From contig NZ_CP109132.1 in assembly GCF_035918015.1 (NCBI RefSeq), positions 2,790,001 through 2,854,000 of the forward strand: 64,000 nucleotides of DNA, read 5' to 3'. Source of the stretch: Streptomyces sp. NBC_01754 (GTDB lineage: Bacteria; Actinomycetota; Actinomycetes; Streptomycetales; Streptomycetaceae). The notes under the pieces are model-generated. The model was given only the letters and a program-made list of their open reading frames with translations, was not told the DNA's origin and made no database searches. Both the position numbers and the translations under genes were made by a program. Shown here one piece after another: positions 1 to 8,636 of this stretch (position 1 is the first letter of the stretch; the number at the start of each line of letters is the position of its first letter).

Positions 1-1030
1 GCAGCGCGGCCGCGCCTCCCGCGGTGGCGGACCACAGCGCCTCGTCGGGAGTCATGCCCATGTCCCGTACGGCGAGGGCGACGCAGAACGGCATGGACGA
101 GGTGAACGAGGAGCCGGGGTTGCAGTCCGTCGACAGGGCGACGGTGGCACCGGCGTCGAGCATCCGCCGGGCGTCGGGCCAGTCGGCACGCGTGGAGAAC
201 TCGGCGCCCGGGAGCAGGGTCGCGACGGTGTCGCCCTGGCCGAGGGCGTCGAGGTCCGCGTCGCTGAGGTGGGTGCAGTGGTCGGCGGACGCGGCACCGA
301 GCTCGACGGCGAGCTGGACGCCGGGGCCGGGCCCGAGCTGGTTGGCGTGCACCCGGGCACCCAGGCCCCTGGCCAGCCCCGCCGTGAGGACGGCGCGCGC
401 CTGGTCGCCGTCGAAGGCGCCCCGCTCGCAGAAGACGTCGACCCAACGGGCGTACGGGGCACAGGCGTCCAGCATCGGGCCGGTGACCAGGTCCACGTAA
501 CCGGCGGGGTCGTCCGCGTATTCGGGGGCGACGACATGGGCGCCCAGGTAGGTGACCTCGTCGGTGTGCGCGGATGCGATCCGCAGCGCGCGGGCCTCCT
601 CCTCGACACTCAGGCCGTAGCCCGACTTGGTCTCCAGGGTGGTGGTGCCCTGGCGGAGCGCCTCGGCCAGATAGCGGGCGACCTGGGCGGACAGCTCCTC
701 GTCGGAGGCGGCGCGGGTGGCGGCCACGGTGGTGCGGATGCCGCCCGCGGAATACGGGCGGCCGGACATACGGGCGTTGAACTCCTGGGTGCGGTCGCCC
801 GCGAAGACCAGGTGCGAATGGGAGTCCACGAAGCCCGGGATCATCGCCCGGCCGCCCGCGTCCACGGCGTTGTCAGTGGCGGGTGCTTTGCTTGATTCAC
901 CGGTCCAGACGACGCGGTCGCCGTCGATGACGACGGCCGCGTCCGGGATCAGGCCCAGGGGGGTCCCGTTTCCGAGGGAGGGGTCGTTGGTGACCAGACT
1001 GGCGATGTGGGTGATGGCGGTCGTCGTCAT
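1..1030 (-). CDS. hutI: Imidazolonepropionase, 3' end cut by window edge
   Basis: Hydrolyses 4-imidazolone-5-propionate to N-formimino-L-glutamate, the third step of histidine catabolism, in the cytosol. About 343 codons are visible from an ATG at 1030, and the frame stays open to base 1, so the C-terminus lies outside; the family is usually near 390-400 aa. The amidohydrolase metal site is seen as [15 protein letters not shown] near residue 75, and the late metal-binding Asp lies in [10 protein letters not shown]. It is the last gene of the minus-strand hut cluster, 152 bp downstream of the formimidoylglutamate deiminase stop. No strong ribosome binding site precedes the ATG. The assignment is confident from motifs plus neighbours. 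Confidence 0.93.
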   Translation of the reverse strand, partial: MTTTAITHIASLVTNDPSLGNGTPLGLIPDAAVVIDGDRVVWTGESSKAPATDNAVDAGGRAMIPGFVDSHSHLVFAGDRTQEFNARMSGRPYSAGGIRTTVAATRAASDEELSAQVARYLAEALRQGTTTLETKSGYGLSVEEEARALRIASAHTDEVTYLGAHVVAPEYADDPAGYVDLVTGPMLDACAPYARWVDVFCERGAFDGDQARAVLTAGLARGLGARVHANQLGPGPGVQLAVELGAASADHCTHLSDADLDALGQGDTVATLLPGAEFSTRADWPDARRMLDAGATVALSTDCNPGSSFTSSMPFCVALAVRDMGMTPDEALWSATAGGAAAL

Positions 1031-1182
1031 CCGGGGACAGCTTTCGTCGAGTGCGTCGGTGTCGAGTGCGTCGGTGCGGGGTGCGTGCGGCCGTACGGTC
1101 CGTGCGGGCCGCGCGATCCGTGGGCTCCCTGGGCTTCGGGGGGTGATGCGCGGGCTCGGCCTTGGAGCCGACCCGGTGCGGG

Positions 1183-2553
1183 TCAGCGGTACACGGCGGC
1201 GATGGCCTCGGCCAGCGCCCGGGGCACGTCCTCGACCGTGGTGTGCCGTCCGTCCCGCACCAGGTGACGGCCGGCCACGACCGTGTGCCGCACATCGGCC
1301 GCGGAGGCGGCGAATACGGCCACCTGGGCTGCCATCCGGGGTACCGGCCCCGCCGTTCTGACGGAGTCCAGCGCGATCGTGGTCAGATCGGCCGACGCCC
1401 CCGCCTCCAGCCTGCCCAGGTCCGGGCGGCCGAGCGCGGCGTGGCCGTCCGCGGACGCGGCCCGCAGCAGGGCGGCGGCCGTCCAGTGGCCGCGCACATG
1501 GGTGCGCAGCCGCTCGTCGAGCTCCATGGCGCGGGCCTCCTCGAAGAGGTCGATCACCGCGTGGCTGTCGCTGCCCAGCGACAGCGGGGAGCCGGCGCGT
1601 TGCAGGGCGGCGGCCGGGCCGATGCCGTCCGCGAGGTCGCGTTCGGTCGTGGGACACATGCAAGTGCCGGTCCCCGAGGTGCCGAGCAGGTCGATGTCCT
1701 CGGCGGTCAGATGGGTGCTGTGGATCGCCGTGGTGCGCGGGCCGAGCACTCCGTGGTCGGCGAGGAGGCGCGTGGGCGTGCAGCCGTGCGCGGCGGCGCA
1801 GGCGTCGTTCTCCGCGGTCTGCTCGGACAGGTGGACGTGGAGCGGGGCACCCCGCTCCTCGGCCCAGGCGGCGACGGTCGCCAGCTGCTCCGCCGGGACG
1901 GCGCGTACGGAGTGCACGGCGGCGCCGATCAGGGCGTGGCCGCCGCCCCGGAGGAGCGAGGCGCGTTCGGCCCAGGCGTCGGCGGTGGTGTCGGAGAAGC
2001 GGAGCTGGTGCCGGTTCGGCCTCTCGCCGAACCCGGCGGCGAGGTAGGCGGTGTCCAGCAGGGTGATGCGGATGCCCGCCTCTCCGGCCGCCGCGACGAG
2101 CGCCTCACCCATCGCGTTCGGGTTGTCGTAGGGCCTGCCCCCGGGCGCGTGGTGCACGTAGTGGAATTCGCCGACGGAGGTGATGCCGGCCAGGGCCATC
2201 TCGGCGTACGTGGCGCGGGCCAGGTCGTAGTAGGTGTCGGGGGTGAGCAGGGAGGCCACCCGGTACATCAGCTCGCGCCAGGTCCAGAAGGTGCCCGCGC
2301 CCACCTGGGTGGTGGAGCGCAGGGCGCGGTGGAAGGCGTGCGAGTGCGTGTTGGCCAGCCCCGGGAGGGTCAGTCCGTACAGGGCGGTCGCGCCGGGCGG
2401 CGGCGCGGTGACGCCCGTACGGACGGCGGTGATGCGGCCGTCCGCGACGTCCAGGGCGACATCCGGTTCGACGTGGGCGCCGAGCCAGGCGTGGGAGGCC
2501 CAGTAGGTGGCGGTGGCCGGTGGGCCGCCCGCCGGTTGCGTTGTCAGCTGCAC
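1183..2553 (-). CDS. hutF: Formimidoylglutamate deiminase
   Basis: Predicted to deaminate N-formimino-L-glutamate to N-formyl-L-glutamate plus ammonia (the HutF branch of histidine degradation). It has 456 aa and an amidohydrolase fold. The HxH metal pair is in [15 protein letters not shown] near residue 75, a further metal His in [10 protein letters not shown] and the catalytic Asp in [10 protein letters not shown]. The start is GTG at 2553, with GGAAGG six bases upstream, inside the end of the preceding gene; the two genes overlap by 10 bp, which implies translational coupling. Chlorohydrolase-type relatives are similar in sequence, but the hut context makes HutF the natural reading. Confidence 0.9.
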   Translation of the reverse strand: MQLTTQPAGGPPATATYWASHAWLGAHVEPDVALDVADGRITAVRTGVTAPPPGATALYGLTLPGLANTHSHAFHRALRSTTQVGAGTFWTWRELMYRVASLLTPDTYYDLARATYAEMALAGITSVGEFHYVHHAPGGRPYDNPNAMGEALVAAAGEAGIRITLLDTAYLAAGFGERPNRHQLRFSDTTADAWAERASLLRGGGHALIGAAVHSVRAVPAEQLATVAAWAEERGAPLHVHLSEQTAENDACAAAHGCTPTRLLADHGVLGPRTTAIHSTHLTAEDIDLLGTSGTGTCMCPTTERDLADGIGPAAALQRAGSPLSLGSDSHAVIDLFEEARAMELDERLRTHVRGHWTAAALLRAASADGHAALGRPDLGRLEAGASADLTTIALDSVRTAGPVPRMAAQVAVFAASAADVRHTVVAGRHLVRDGRHTTVEDVPRALAEAIAAVYR

Positions 2554-3821
2554 GCGAGACCTTCCAGTACGTCGGCGAGTGCGAGCACCCCTGCCACGCA
2601 GTCGTCCTCGTCGGCGTGCTCGGCCGGCGAGTGCGAGACACCGGTGGGGTTCCGTACGAACAGCATGGCCGTGGGCACCGAGGCGGACAAAATACCCGCG
2701 TCGTGGCCCGCTCCGGTGGAGAGCACGGGCACAGGGCGGGCCGTGTCGTGCGGGCCCCGGCCGTCCAGCACCCGGCGGATCTCGTCCCGCAGGGCGTGCC
2801 GGAACTCCACGACGGGCGTGAAGGACTCCCGTACGACGTCCAGGGCGATCCCGGCCTTCTCCGCGTACTCCCGGGCGGCCAGCTCGACGGCGCCCACCAG
2901 GGTGTCGAGGGTGTCCTGGTCGGCGGCCCGCGAGTCGAGCCAGCCCCGTACGAGGGAGGGGATCGCGTTGACGCCGTTCGGCTCGACGGCGATCTTCCCG
3001 AACGTCGCGAGGCCGCCGGCGAGTTCCGCCTCCCGGCGGGCCGCCAGCACCGTCTCGGCGTACGTGAGCATCGGGTCCCGCCGGTCGGCGAGACGCGTGG
3101 TGCCCGCGTGGTTGGCCTCGCCCCGGAAGTCGAACCGCCAGCGGCCGTGCGGCCAGATCGCGGAGGCGACGCCGACCGGGTCCCCGCCGATGTCGAGGGC
3201 GCGCCCCTGCTCCACGTGGAGCTCGACGAACGCGCCGACGCGGGCGAGCCGTTCGGGGTCGGGCCCGATGGTGTCGGGATCGTGTCCCGCCGCCTCCATG
3301 GCCTCGGGCAGCGAGACGCCGTCCTGGTCGTGGAGCAGCCTCGCCTTCCCGGGTGTCAGCTGCCCGGCGGTGAGCCGGGAACCCACACAGGCGAGCCCGA
3401 AACGAGCCCCCTCCTCGTCACCGAAGTTGGTGACGGCGAAGGGTCTGGTGAACTCCGCTCCTCTGCGGCGGAGTTCGTCGAACGCGGCGAAGGCGGACAC
3501 CACGCCGAGCGGCCCGTCGAAGGCACCGCCGTCCGGCACGGAGTCCAGGTGGGATCCCGTGACGACGGCGTCCCCGGCGGACGGATCGCCGTACCAGGCC
3601 CACTGGTTGCCGTTCCGGTCGGTCTCGTGGCCGAGCCCGCGTGCCTCGGCCTGCTCCCGGAACCACGCCCGGCACTCGACGTCGGCCGCGGTCCAGGCGT
3701 ACCGGCGGTATCCACCGCTGCCGGCATGGCGGCCGATCGGGGCGAGATCGCGCCACATCTCCTGGAACGAGGCCGCCGGGGCCCCCTCCCCGGTCCGCGG
3801 TGGGCGCGGCGGGGGTGTCAC
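2544..3821 (-). CDS. M20-family amidohydrolase (allantoate amidohydrolase / N-carbamoylase type)
   Basis: A 425-aa zinc-dependent M20 hydrolase of the allantoate amidohydrolase / beta-ureidopropionase type. Metal ligands are visible in [18 protein letters not shown] (His, Asp), GDEEGARFG (Glu pair), VELHVEQG (His) and STGAGHDA (His). ANHAGTTRL sits in the lid/dimerisation domain. The GTG start at 3821 overlaps the hutU stop as GTGA, and the 3' end overlaps hutF by 10 bp, so all three are one translation unit. No canonical HutG is visible here. Because HutF produces N-formylglutamate, I infer that this enzyme may release glutamate from it. That substrate is not shown by the sequence; ordinary allantoate or carbamoyl substrates remain possible. 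Confidence 0.85.
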   Translation of the reverse strand: MTPPPRPPRTGEGAPAASFQEMWRDLAPIGRHAGSGGYRRYAWTAADVECRAWFREQAEARGLGHETDRNGNQWAWYGDPSAGDAVVTGSHLDSVPDGGAFDGPLGVVSAFAAFDELRRRGAEFTRPFAVTNFGDEEGARFGLACVGSRLTAGQLTPGKARLLHDQDGVSLPEAMEAAGHDPDTIGPDPERLARVGAFVELHVEQGRALDIGGDPVGVASAIWPHGRWRFDFRGEANHAGTTRLADRRDPMLTYAETVLAARREAELAGGLATFGKIAVEPNGVNAIPSLVRGWLDSRAADQDTLDTLVGAVELAAREYAEKAGIALDVVRESFTPVVEFRHALRDEIRRVLDGRGPHDTARPVPVLSTGAGHDAGILSASVPTAMLFVRNPTGVSHSPAEHADEDDCVAGVLALADVLEGLACS

Positions 3822-5482
3822 GGCTGGTCCCCCTCGGTCATCGGCACCCGCACGCCCTTGTCCGCGGCGACGGTCTCCGCGAGGTCGTATCCGGCGTCGA
3901 CGTGCCGGACGACGCCCATGCCGGGGTCGTTGGTGAGCACCCGGCGGATCTTCTCACCGGCCAGTGGCGTGCCGTCGGCGACCGTGACCTGCCCCGCGTG
4001 GATGGAACGCCCCATGCCGACCCCGCCGCCGTGGTGCAGGGACACCCAGGACGCCCCCGACGCCACGTTGACCATGGCGTTCAGCAGTGGCCAGTCCGCG
4101 ATGGCGTCGGAGCCGTCGAGCATCGCCTCGGTCTCGCGGTACGGAGAGGCGACCGAGCCGCAGTCCAGGTGGTCACGTCCGATGGCCAGGGGGGCGGCCA
4201 GTTCCCCGCTCGCCACCATGTCGTTGAAGCGCTCGCCCGCCCGGTCGCGTTCCCCGTAGCCGAGCCAGCAGATACGCGCCGGCAGCCCCTGGAAGTGGAC
4301 CCGTTCCCCGGCCATCTTGATCCAGCGGTGCAGGGACTCGTTCTCCGGGAAGAGGTCCAGGATCGCCCGGTCCGTCTTGTGGATGTCCGAGGCCTCACCC
4401 GAGAGCGCCGCCCAGCGGAACGGCCCCTTCCCCTCACAGAAGAGCGGCCGGATGTACGCCGGCACGAAGCCGGGGAAGTCGAACGCCCGCGCGTACCCGG
4501 CGAGCTGGGCCTCGCCCCGGATCGAGTTGCCGTAGTCGAAGACCTCGGCCCCCGCGTCCATGAAGCCCACCATCGCCTCGACGTGCGCGGCCATCGACTC
4601 ACGGGCCCGCCGGGTGAAGTCGGTCGGCTTCTCGGCCGCGTACGCCGCCATGTCGTCGAGGTCGACCCCCACCGGCAGATAGGCCAGCGGGTCGTGGGCG
4701 CTGGTCTGGTCGGTGACGATGTCGACCGGCGCGCCCTCCGCGAGCATCCGGGGCAGCAGCTCCGCCGCGTTGCCCAGCAGTCCGATGGAGAGCGGCCGCC
4801 GCGCGTCACGCGCCTCGACCGCCAGCTGGAGCGCGTGTTCGAGCGAGTCGGCCCGGACGTCCAGGAAGCGGTGCTCGATGCGGCGCTCGATGGCGCGCGG
4901 GTCGCAGTCGACGCACAGGGCCACGCCGTCGTTCATGGTCACGGCCAGCGGCTGCGCCCCGCCCATGCCGCCCAGCCCCGCCGTCAGCGTGATGGTCCCC
5001 GCCAGTGTCCCGCCGAACCGCTTGGCGGCGACGGCGGCGAAGGTCTCGTAGGTGCCCTGGAGGATGCCCTGGGTTCCGATGTAGATCCAGGAACCGGCGG
5101 TCATCTGCCCGTACATGGTCAGCCCGAGCGCCTCCAGCCGGCGGAACTCCTCCCAGTTGGCCCAGTCGCCGACCAGGTTGGAGTTGGCGATCAGGACACG
5201 CGGCGCCCACTCGTGGGTCTGCATCACGCCGACCGGCCGCCCCGACTGGACGAGCATCGTCTCGTCCTGCTTGAGCGTCCGCAGGGTACGGACCATGGCG
5301 TCGAAGGAGCGCCAGTCGCGGGCCGCCTTGCCCGTGCCGCCGTACACGACCAGCTTGTCGGGGTGCTCGGCGACCTCGGGGTCGAGGTTGTTCTGGAGCA
5401 TGCGGAGGGCGGCCTCCTGCTGCCAGCCCAGGGCGCTCAGTTCCGTACCGCGCGGTGCCCGTACGGGGCGGGGTCCTGACAT
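3818..5482 (-). CDS. hutU: Urocanate hydratase (urocanase)
   Basis: Converts urocanate to 4-imidazolone-5-propionate using tightly bound NAD+. It has 554 aa, the normal family length. Recognisable segments are [11 protein letters not shown] near the N-terminus, the glycine-rich NAD-binding stretch [28 protein letters not shown] and the C-terminal [15 protein letters not shown]. An in-frame ATG exists at 5518, but the ATG at 5482 is preceded by a perfect AGGAGG six bases upstream, so I chose 5482. It is the first gene of the hut operon, and the next gene starts inside its stop codon. Histidine ammonia-lyase (hutH) is not in the window. Confidence 0.96.
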   Translation of the reverse strand: MSGPRPVRAPRGTELSALGWQQEAALRMLQNNLDPEVAEHPDKLVVYGGTGKAARDWRSFDAMVRTLRTLKQDETMLVQSGRPVGVMQTHEWAPRVLIANSNLVGDWANWEEFRRLEALGLTMYGQMTAGSWIYIGTQGILQGTYETFAAVAAKRFGGTLAGTITLTAGLGGMGGAQPLAVTMNDGVALCVDCDPRAIERRIEHRFLDVRADSLEHALQLAVEARDARRPLSIGLLGNAAELLPRMLAEGAPVDIVTDQTSAHDPLAYLPVGVDLDDMAAYAAEKPTDFTRRARESMAAHVEAMVGFMDAGAEVFDYGNSIRGEAQLAGYARAFDFPGFVPAYIRPLFCEGKGPFRWAALSGEASDIHKTDRAILDLFPENESLHRWIKMAGERVHFQGLPARICWLGYGERDRAGERFNDMVASGELAAPLAIGRDHLDCGSVASPYRETEAMLDGSDAIADWPLLNAMVNVASGASWVSLHHGGGVGMGRSIHAGQVTVADGTPLAGEKIRRVLTNDPGMGVVRHVDAGYDLAETVAADKGVRVPMTEGDQP

Positions 5483-5511
5483 GGGATGCCTCCTCGCGAC
5501 TGTGACTGGAC

Positions 5512-5547
5512 TATTCACATCCTGGTGCTCTGAATACTCCTAGTCAA
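5512..5547 (-). promoter_or_regulatory. hutU promoter with overlapping inverted repeat
   Basis: On the minus strand TTGACT (5547-5542) and CAGGAT (5524-5519) are separated by 17 bases, a good match to the housekeeping sigma consensus of Streptomyces. An inverted repeat TATTCA (5536-5531) / TGAATA (5517-5512) with a 13-base spacer places one arm between -35 and -10 and the other just downstream of -10. This is where a repressor would act. The regulator is unknown. Confidence 0.6.
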
Positions 5548-5722
5548 CAAGGTGGCCGTCCCCTCGGGGTCGGCCACCGGAGGTCCGTCACCCCTCCGCC
5601 CTCTACCACGAGCGCCCGCATGTACCTGTGGAAAATGCCAGAAGTACCTCCCAGGCACGAGCACGATGCGTAGCCTCTCCAACACAGCCAGCCGTGTACG
5701 CCACGTCGGGAGGGGAACAGCG

Positions 5723-6130
5723 GTGCCCGGAATCGACGAGTGCCTGCTCGAAGTCATGAGGCTGCCCGGTGCCCGGGGCGCCGCGGTCGTCGACTGGACG
5801 AGCGGCCTCGCCCTCGGCACCATCGGCGAATCCCCCAACGGCGACCACGAGGCGACGGCCGCCGAGACCGCCGAGGTGGCGCGTATGGCCGCCGAACAGC
5901 CGGTGTTCACCCAGGCGCAGGCCGCCTCCCCCGACATGTCCACGGTCCCCGCATCCGCGGTCGAGGACGTCATCGTCACCACGGCTCCCGGCTACCACAT
6001 CCTGCGTTTCGTGGAGACGGCGTTCGACAGCAGCGTCTTCATCCACCTCTGGCTGGACCGCTCGGAGGGAAACCTCGCCCTCGCCCGGATCAAGCTCGGC
6101 GAGATGGCGCAACGGCTGGTCCTCGCATGA
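5723..6130 (+). CDS. Roadblock/LC7 domain protein (first of three)
   Basis: A 135-aa protein that is essentially one roadblock/LC7 (MglB/CvnB-like) domain. GAAVVDWTSGLALGTIGE near residue 17 is the characteristic first strand-turn-strand, and FIHLWLDRSEGNLALARIKL is the C-terminal strand/helix. In other systems such proteins dimerise and act on Ras-like GTPases. The GTG at 5723 is chosen because GGGAGGGG lies about 10 bases upstream; an upstream in-frame ATG would add about 57 atypical residues. The stop overlaps the next start as ATGA. No GTPase, DUF742 or histidine kinase of the conservon type is visible, so the partner is unknown. Confidence 0.82.
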   Translation: MPGIDECLLEVMRLPGARGAAVVDWTSGLALGTIGESPNGDHEATAAETAEVARMAAEQPVFTQAQAASPDMSTVPASAVEDVIVTTAPGYHILRFVETAFDSSVFIHLWLDRSEGNLALARIKLGEMAQRLVLA

Positions 6131-6927
6131 GACCCACCGCGGCCGTCCGGCCCCCGGCGTCCGCCCCGGCCGTGCTCTCCCCGATGCTCCAGCGGCTCGC
6201 GGCGGAACGCGCCACCGGAGCCCTGATACGCGACCACGGCACCCTCTACCTCGCCGACGGGCAGGTCGTGCACGCCGAGAGCCCCGCCACCCCGGGCATC
6301 GACGTCCTGCTCACCACCGGCGGCGCGTTACGCAGCGAGGGCTGGTGGGACGCGATCGCCCAGGCGGGCGCCGGACAACGCGTCGGCCGCTACCTCGTGG
6401 ACAGCGGACGGGTGCCCGGCGGAGCGCTGGAACTCTGCCATCTGGGCGCGCTGTACGACGCGGCCTTCTTCGCCCTCGCCCCGACCGGCACCCCGGCCCG
6501 CTTCCGGTACGGGGTGTCCCACTGGATCGGCTCCGTCCGCCCCGTCCCCGTGGCCGCCGTACAGCGCGAGACGCTCCGGCGCCGGGAACTGCTGGACCAC
6601 GTCTGGCCCGACGCCCGCACCGACAGCGCCCCGCTCACCCTTACGGCCCGGCCCCTCGACACGCCGGTGCCCGCGCGCCGGCGCCGCGTCCTGGACCTGG
6701 TGGACGGCGTGCGTACGGCCACGGACATCGCCCAGGAGCTGGGCCGCTCGGCCTTCCACACCCTGGTCGACCTGCGGCGGCTCGCTGCGGCCGGGCTCGT
6801 CGAAACGGTTCACCCCGCCTCCTCCGGGCCGGACCACGCGGCCGGCCGGATCGCCTTCCCCGAGGTCACGGCCGATCCCGACGTCGCCCTGCTGCGCCGG
6901 CTCCGAGACGCGTTGGAGGCCCTGTGA
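6127..6927 (+). CDS. DUF4388 (PatA N-terminal-like) protein with C-terminal winged helix; contains a TTA codon
   Basis: A 266-aa protein. Residues about 15-80 look like a DUF4388 domain (GTLYLADGQVVHAESPATPG). Residues about 200-245 (DLVDGVRTATDIAQELGRS, then LVDLRRLAAAGLVE) resemble a small winged helix. The start ATG overlaps the upstream roadblock stop. Codon 68 (6328-6330) is TTA, the rare leucine codon read only by the bldA tRNA in Streptomyces, so full-length translation should depend on bldA. The protein lies between roadblock genes and is probably their partner; DNA binding is only inferred. Its biochemical role is unknown. Confidence 0.7.
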   Translation: MRPTAAVRPPASAPAVLSPMLQRLAAERATGALIRDHGTLYLADGQVVHAESPATPGIDVLLTTGGALRSEGWWDAIAQAGAGQRVGRYLVDSGRVPGGALELCHLGALYDAAFFALAPTGTPARFRYGVSHWIGSVRPVPVAAVQRETLRRRELLDHVWPDARTDSAPLTLTARPLDTPVPARRRRVLDLVDGVRTATDIAQELGRSAFHTLVDLRRLAAAGLVETVHPASSGPDHAAGRIAFPEVTADPDVALLRRLRDALEAL

Positions 6928-6965
6928 TACGCGCGCTCAGACAGCGTGCCGGGAGGAGACAGCTG

Positions 6966-7430
6966 ATGGTGCCAGAGGCCGAAGCGCAGGACGTCCTCGA
7001 CGAGCTCCGGCGGTTACGGGCCCGGGTACCGCTCCTGACCGGTGCGCTGGCCGCCGGCACCGACGGACTGGTCGTCGCCCAGGACACCCCGGGCATCGAG
7101 GCCGAGGGCGTCGCCGCCCTCACCGCGGCCGCCCTCGGGGTGGCGGTCCGCATGACGGACGCCACCGGGCGCGGCGGCTTCCGCGAACTGCTGGTCCGCG
7201 GCGGCAGCGGCTACATCGCCACCTACGCGGCGGGCTCCTCCGCCGTCCTGACCCTGCTCGCCGAGGACCGCATCAACGTCGGCCGACTCCATCTGGAGGG
7301 CCGCCGCTCCGGCTCCCGGATCGGCGCGGTCGTCGACGCCGTCCTGGAGCGCGCCGAACGCCCCGCTCCCCCGCAGGGCCCCGCCCGGACCGGGGCCCTG
7401 CCCCGGCGCCCCGCACCGGACACCCGCTGA
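6966..7430 (+). CDS. Roadblock/LC7 domain protein (second); contains a TTA codon
   Basis: A 154-aa roadblock/LC7 protein. VPLLTGALAAGTDGLVVAQD (about residues 21-40) is the first beta-hairpin of the fold, followed by AALTAAALGVAVRM and a C-terminal RIGAVVDAVLERAE helix, then a Pro/Arg-rich tail. The ATG at 6966 has GGAGGA 8 bases upstream. An alternative GTG at 6924 overlaps the previous stop but lacks that spacing. Codon 17 (7014-7016) is TTA, so translation should require bldA tRNA very early in the protein. It is the third gene of the four-gene roadblock operon. Confidence 0.8.
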   Translation: MVPEAEAQDVLDELRRLRARVPLLTGALAAGTDGLVVAQDTPGIEAEGVAALTAAALGVAVRMTDATGRGGFRELLVRGGSGYIATYAAGSSAVLTLLAEDRINVGRLHLEGRRSGSRIGAVVDAVLERAERPAPPQGPARTGALPRRPAPDTR

Positions 7431-7519
7431 TGACGCCCTCCGGCGCACGTCGCCGGACCGGCACCCCAGCCAGAAACGGACCGGCCACCCGGCCGGCCAG
7501 GGAAAGGAAACGAGTACTC

Positions 7520-7894
7520 ATGGCCAACACCGAAACGGCACTGAAGGACGCGATGACGTCGATCGAGGGCGCCACCGGTGTCGCCCTCGTCGACTACACC
7601 AGCGGCATGGCCCTGGGCACCCTCGGCGGCAGCAAGGACTTCAACCTGGAAGTCGCCGCGGCGGGCAACACCGACGTGGTCCGCGCCAAGCTGCGCACCA
7701 TGGAACACCTGGGGCTCAAGGACGAGATCGAGGACATACTGATCACCCTGGGCACCCAGTACCACCTGATCCGGCTCCTCAAGGCGCGGGGCGGCAACGG
7801 CCTGTTCCTCTACCTGGTCCTGGACTCCGGCCGGGCCAACCTCGCGATGGCCCGCCACCAGCTGAAGAAGATCGAGAGCGAGCTGGAGGTCTGA
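7520..7894 (+). CDS. Roadblock/LC7 domain protein (third)
   Basis: A 124-aa single-domain roadblock/LC7 protein. GATGVALVDYTSGMALGTLG closely parallels the first gene of the operon, and NGLFLYLVLDSGRANLAMAR is the terminal strand and helix. The start ATG at 7520 is preceded by GGGAAAGGAAA. It has no TTA codon, unlike the two genes before it, and sits 89 bp after the second roadblock gene. Three paralogues in one operon suggest hetero-dimers or a layered scaffold. No GTPase lies downstream; the next gene is on the other strand. Confidence 0.85.
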   Translation: MANTETALKDAMTSIEGATGVALVDYTSGMALGTLGGSKDFNLEVAAAGNTDVVRAKLRTMEHLGLKDEIEDILITLGTQYHLIRLLKARGGNGLFLYLVLDSGRANLAMARHQLKKIESELEV

Positions 7895-7903
7895 GACCGG
7901 TCC

Positions 7904-8473
7904 TCACCGGCGGCGGCGCCGCGCCCCACCCGGCGCGGCGTCCCCCGCCATCGGCCCGGTCGCCCGGTAGGCCTCCACCTGTCGGCCGGCGGGCCGCCCC
8001 CGCTCCACCCGGTCGGTACCTACCCAGTACAGGACGTCGTCCCGGGCCTCCCGCCGCCCGATGCGCGCCGCCTTCAGCCACAGCCCGGCCCCCGCCCCGG
8101 CCAGCAGCAGCCCTCCGGCGGCAGGCAGCACCGGCGCGGCGCCCACGGCCACCACGAACGCCCCGAGCAGCCACCACCGGTGCCTCCGCCGCCACCGGCG
8201 TACGGTCACGTCCCGGTCCTGGAGGAAGTCACCGCGCCCGGCCCGCGTCGCCGATCCGGCGAGCAGTTCGTACCGCCGCATGCGGACCGACGCCACCACC
8301 GCGGCCGTCACCAGGAACAGCGCCGCCCCGGCCAGCAGCCCGATCCGGCGGCCGGTCAGCCCCGGTACGAAGGCCCCCACGGCCGCCGCCAGTACCCCCG
8401 CCCACCACATCGGGGCAGCCCCGGCCCGTACGATCACGGCCACCCTCGCCAACGACTGCGCTCCGCGCCCCAC
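7904..8473 (-). CDS. Predicted four-helix membrane protein
   Basis: A 189-aa protein I do not recognise. Two hydrophobic hairpins are visible: about residues 22-62 (MWWAGVLAAAVGAFVPG, then GLLAGAALFLVTAAVVA) and about 95-135 (WWLLGAFVVAVGAAP, then GGLLLAGAGAGLWL), joined by a basic loop. The C-terminus is arginine-rich and cytosolic-looking. The GTG at 8473 is chosen because GAAGAGGGG lies 8 bases upstream; the open frame further upstream looks non-coding. It converges with the roadblock operon, only 9 bp between stops. Function unknown. Confidence 0.6.
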   Translation of the reverse strand: MGRGAQSLARVAVIVRAGAAPMWWAGVLAAAVGAFVPGLTGRRIGLLAGAALFLVTAAVVASVRMRRYELLAGSATRAGRGDFLQDRDVTVRRWRRRHRWWLLGAFVVAVGAAPVLPAAGGLLLAGAGAGLWLKAARIGRREARDDVLYWVGTDRVERGRPAGRQVEAYRATGPMAGDAAPGGARRRRR

Positions 8474-8580
8474 GTCCCTTACCCCTCTTCCCAGCTGTCC
8501 GTGGACCCTCTGGGCGCGGAGGTTAACGGGCTCAGATGAGCGCTGTCTGAGAATCCCGAAAGGCCGGGGCCGCAGCCACC

Positions 8581-8636
8581 CGGTCACTCGGTCACTCGGT
8601 CACTCGGTCACTCGGTCACTCGGTCACTCGGTCACT
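8581..8636. repeat. Seven exact tandem copies of the octamer CGGTCACT
   Basis: Seven uninterrupted copies of CGGTCACT (GAGTGACC-type on the minus strand) lie between the RpiR gene and the membrane-protein gene. The array includes the RpiR stop codon (TGA at 8634-8632). Because 8 is not a multiple of 3, gain or loss of a unit would change sequence after the stop rather than the protein itself. Slippage-prone; the copy number may vary between strains. Confidence 0.9.

Noticed and set aside
1162..3936. A 924-codon open frame on the plus strand opposite hutF and the M20 gene
   Set aside because: Composition is Gly/Val/Arg-rich without any motif, and it is the mirror of two confident genes; long antisense frames are usual in such GC-rich DNA.
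6641..6660. A further TTA codon in the DUF4388 gene (ACCCTTACGGCC)
   Set aside because: The TTA spans two codons (CTT ACG) and is out of frame.
8581..8636. CRISPR-like array
   Set aside because: The repeat is 8 bp with no spacers; it is a simple tandem repeat.
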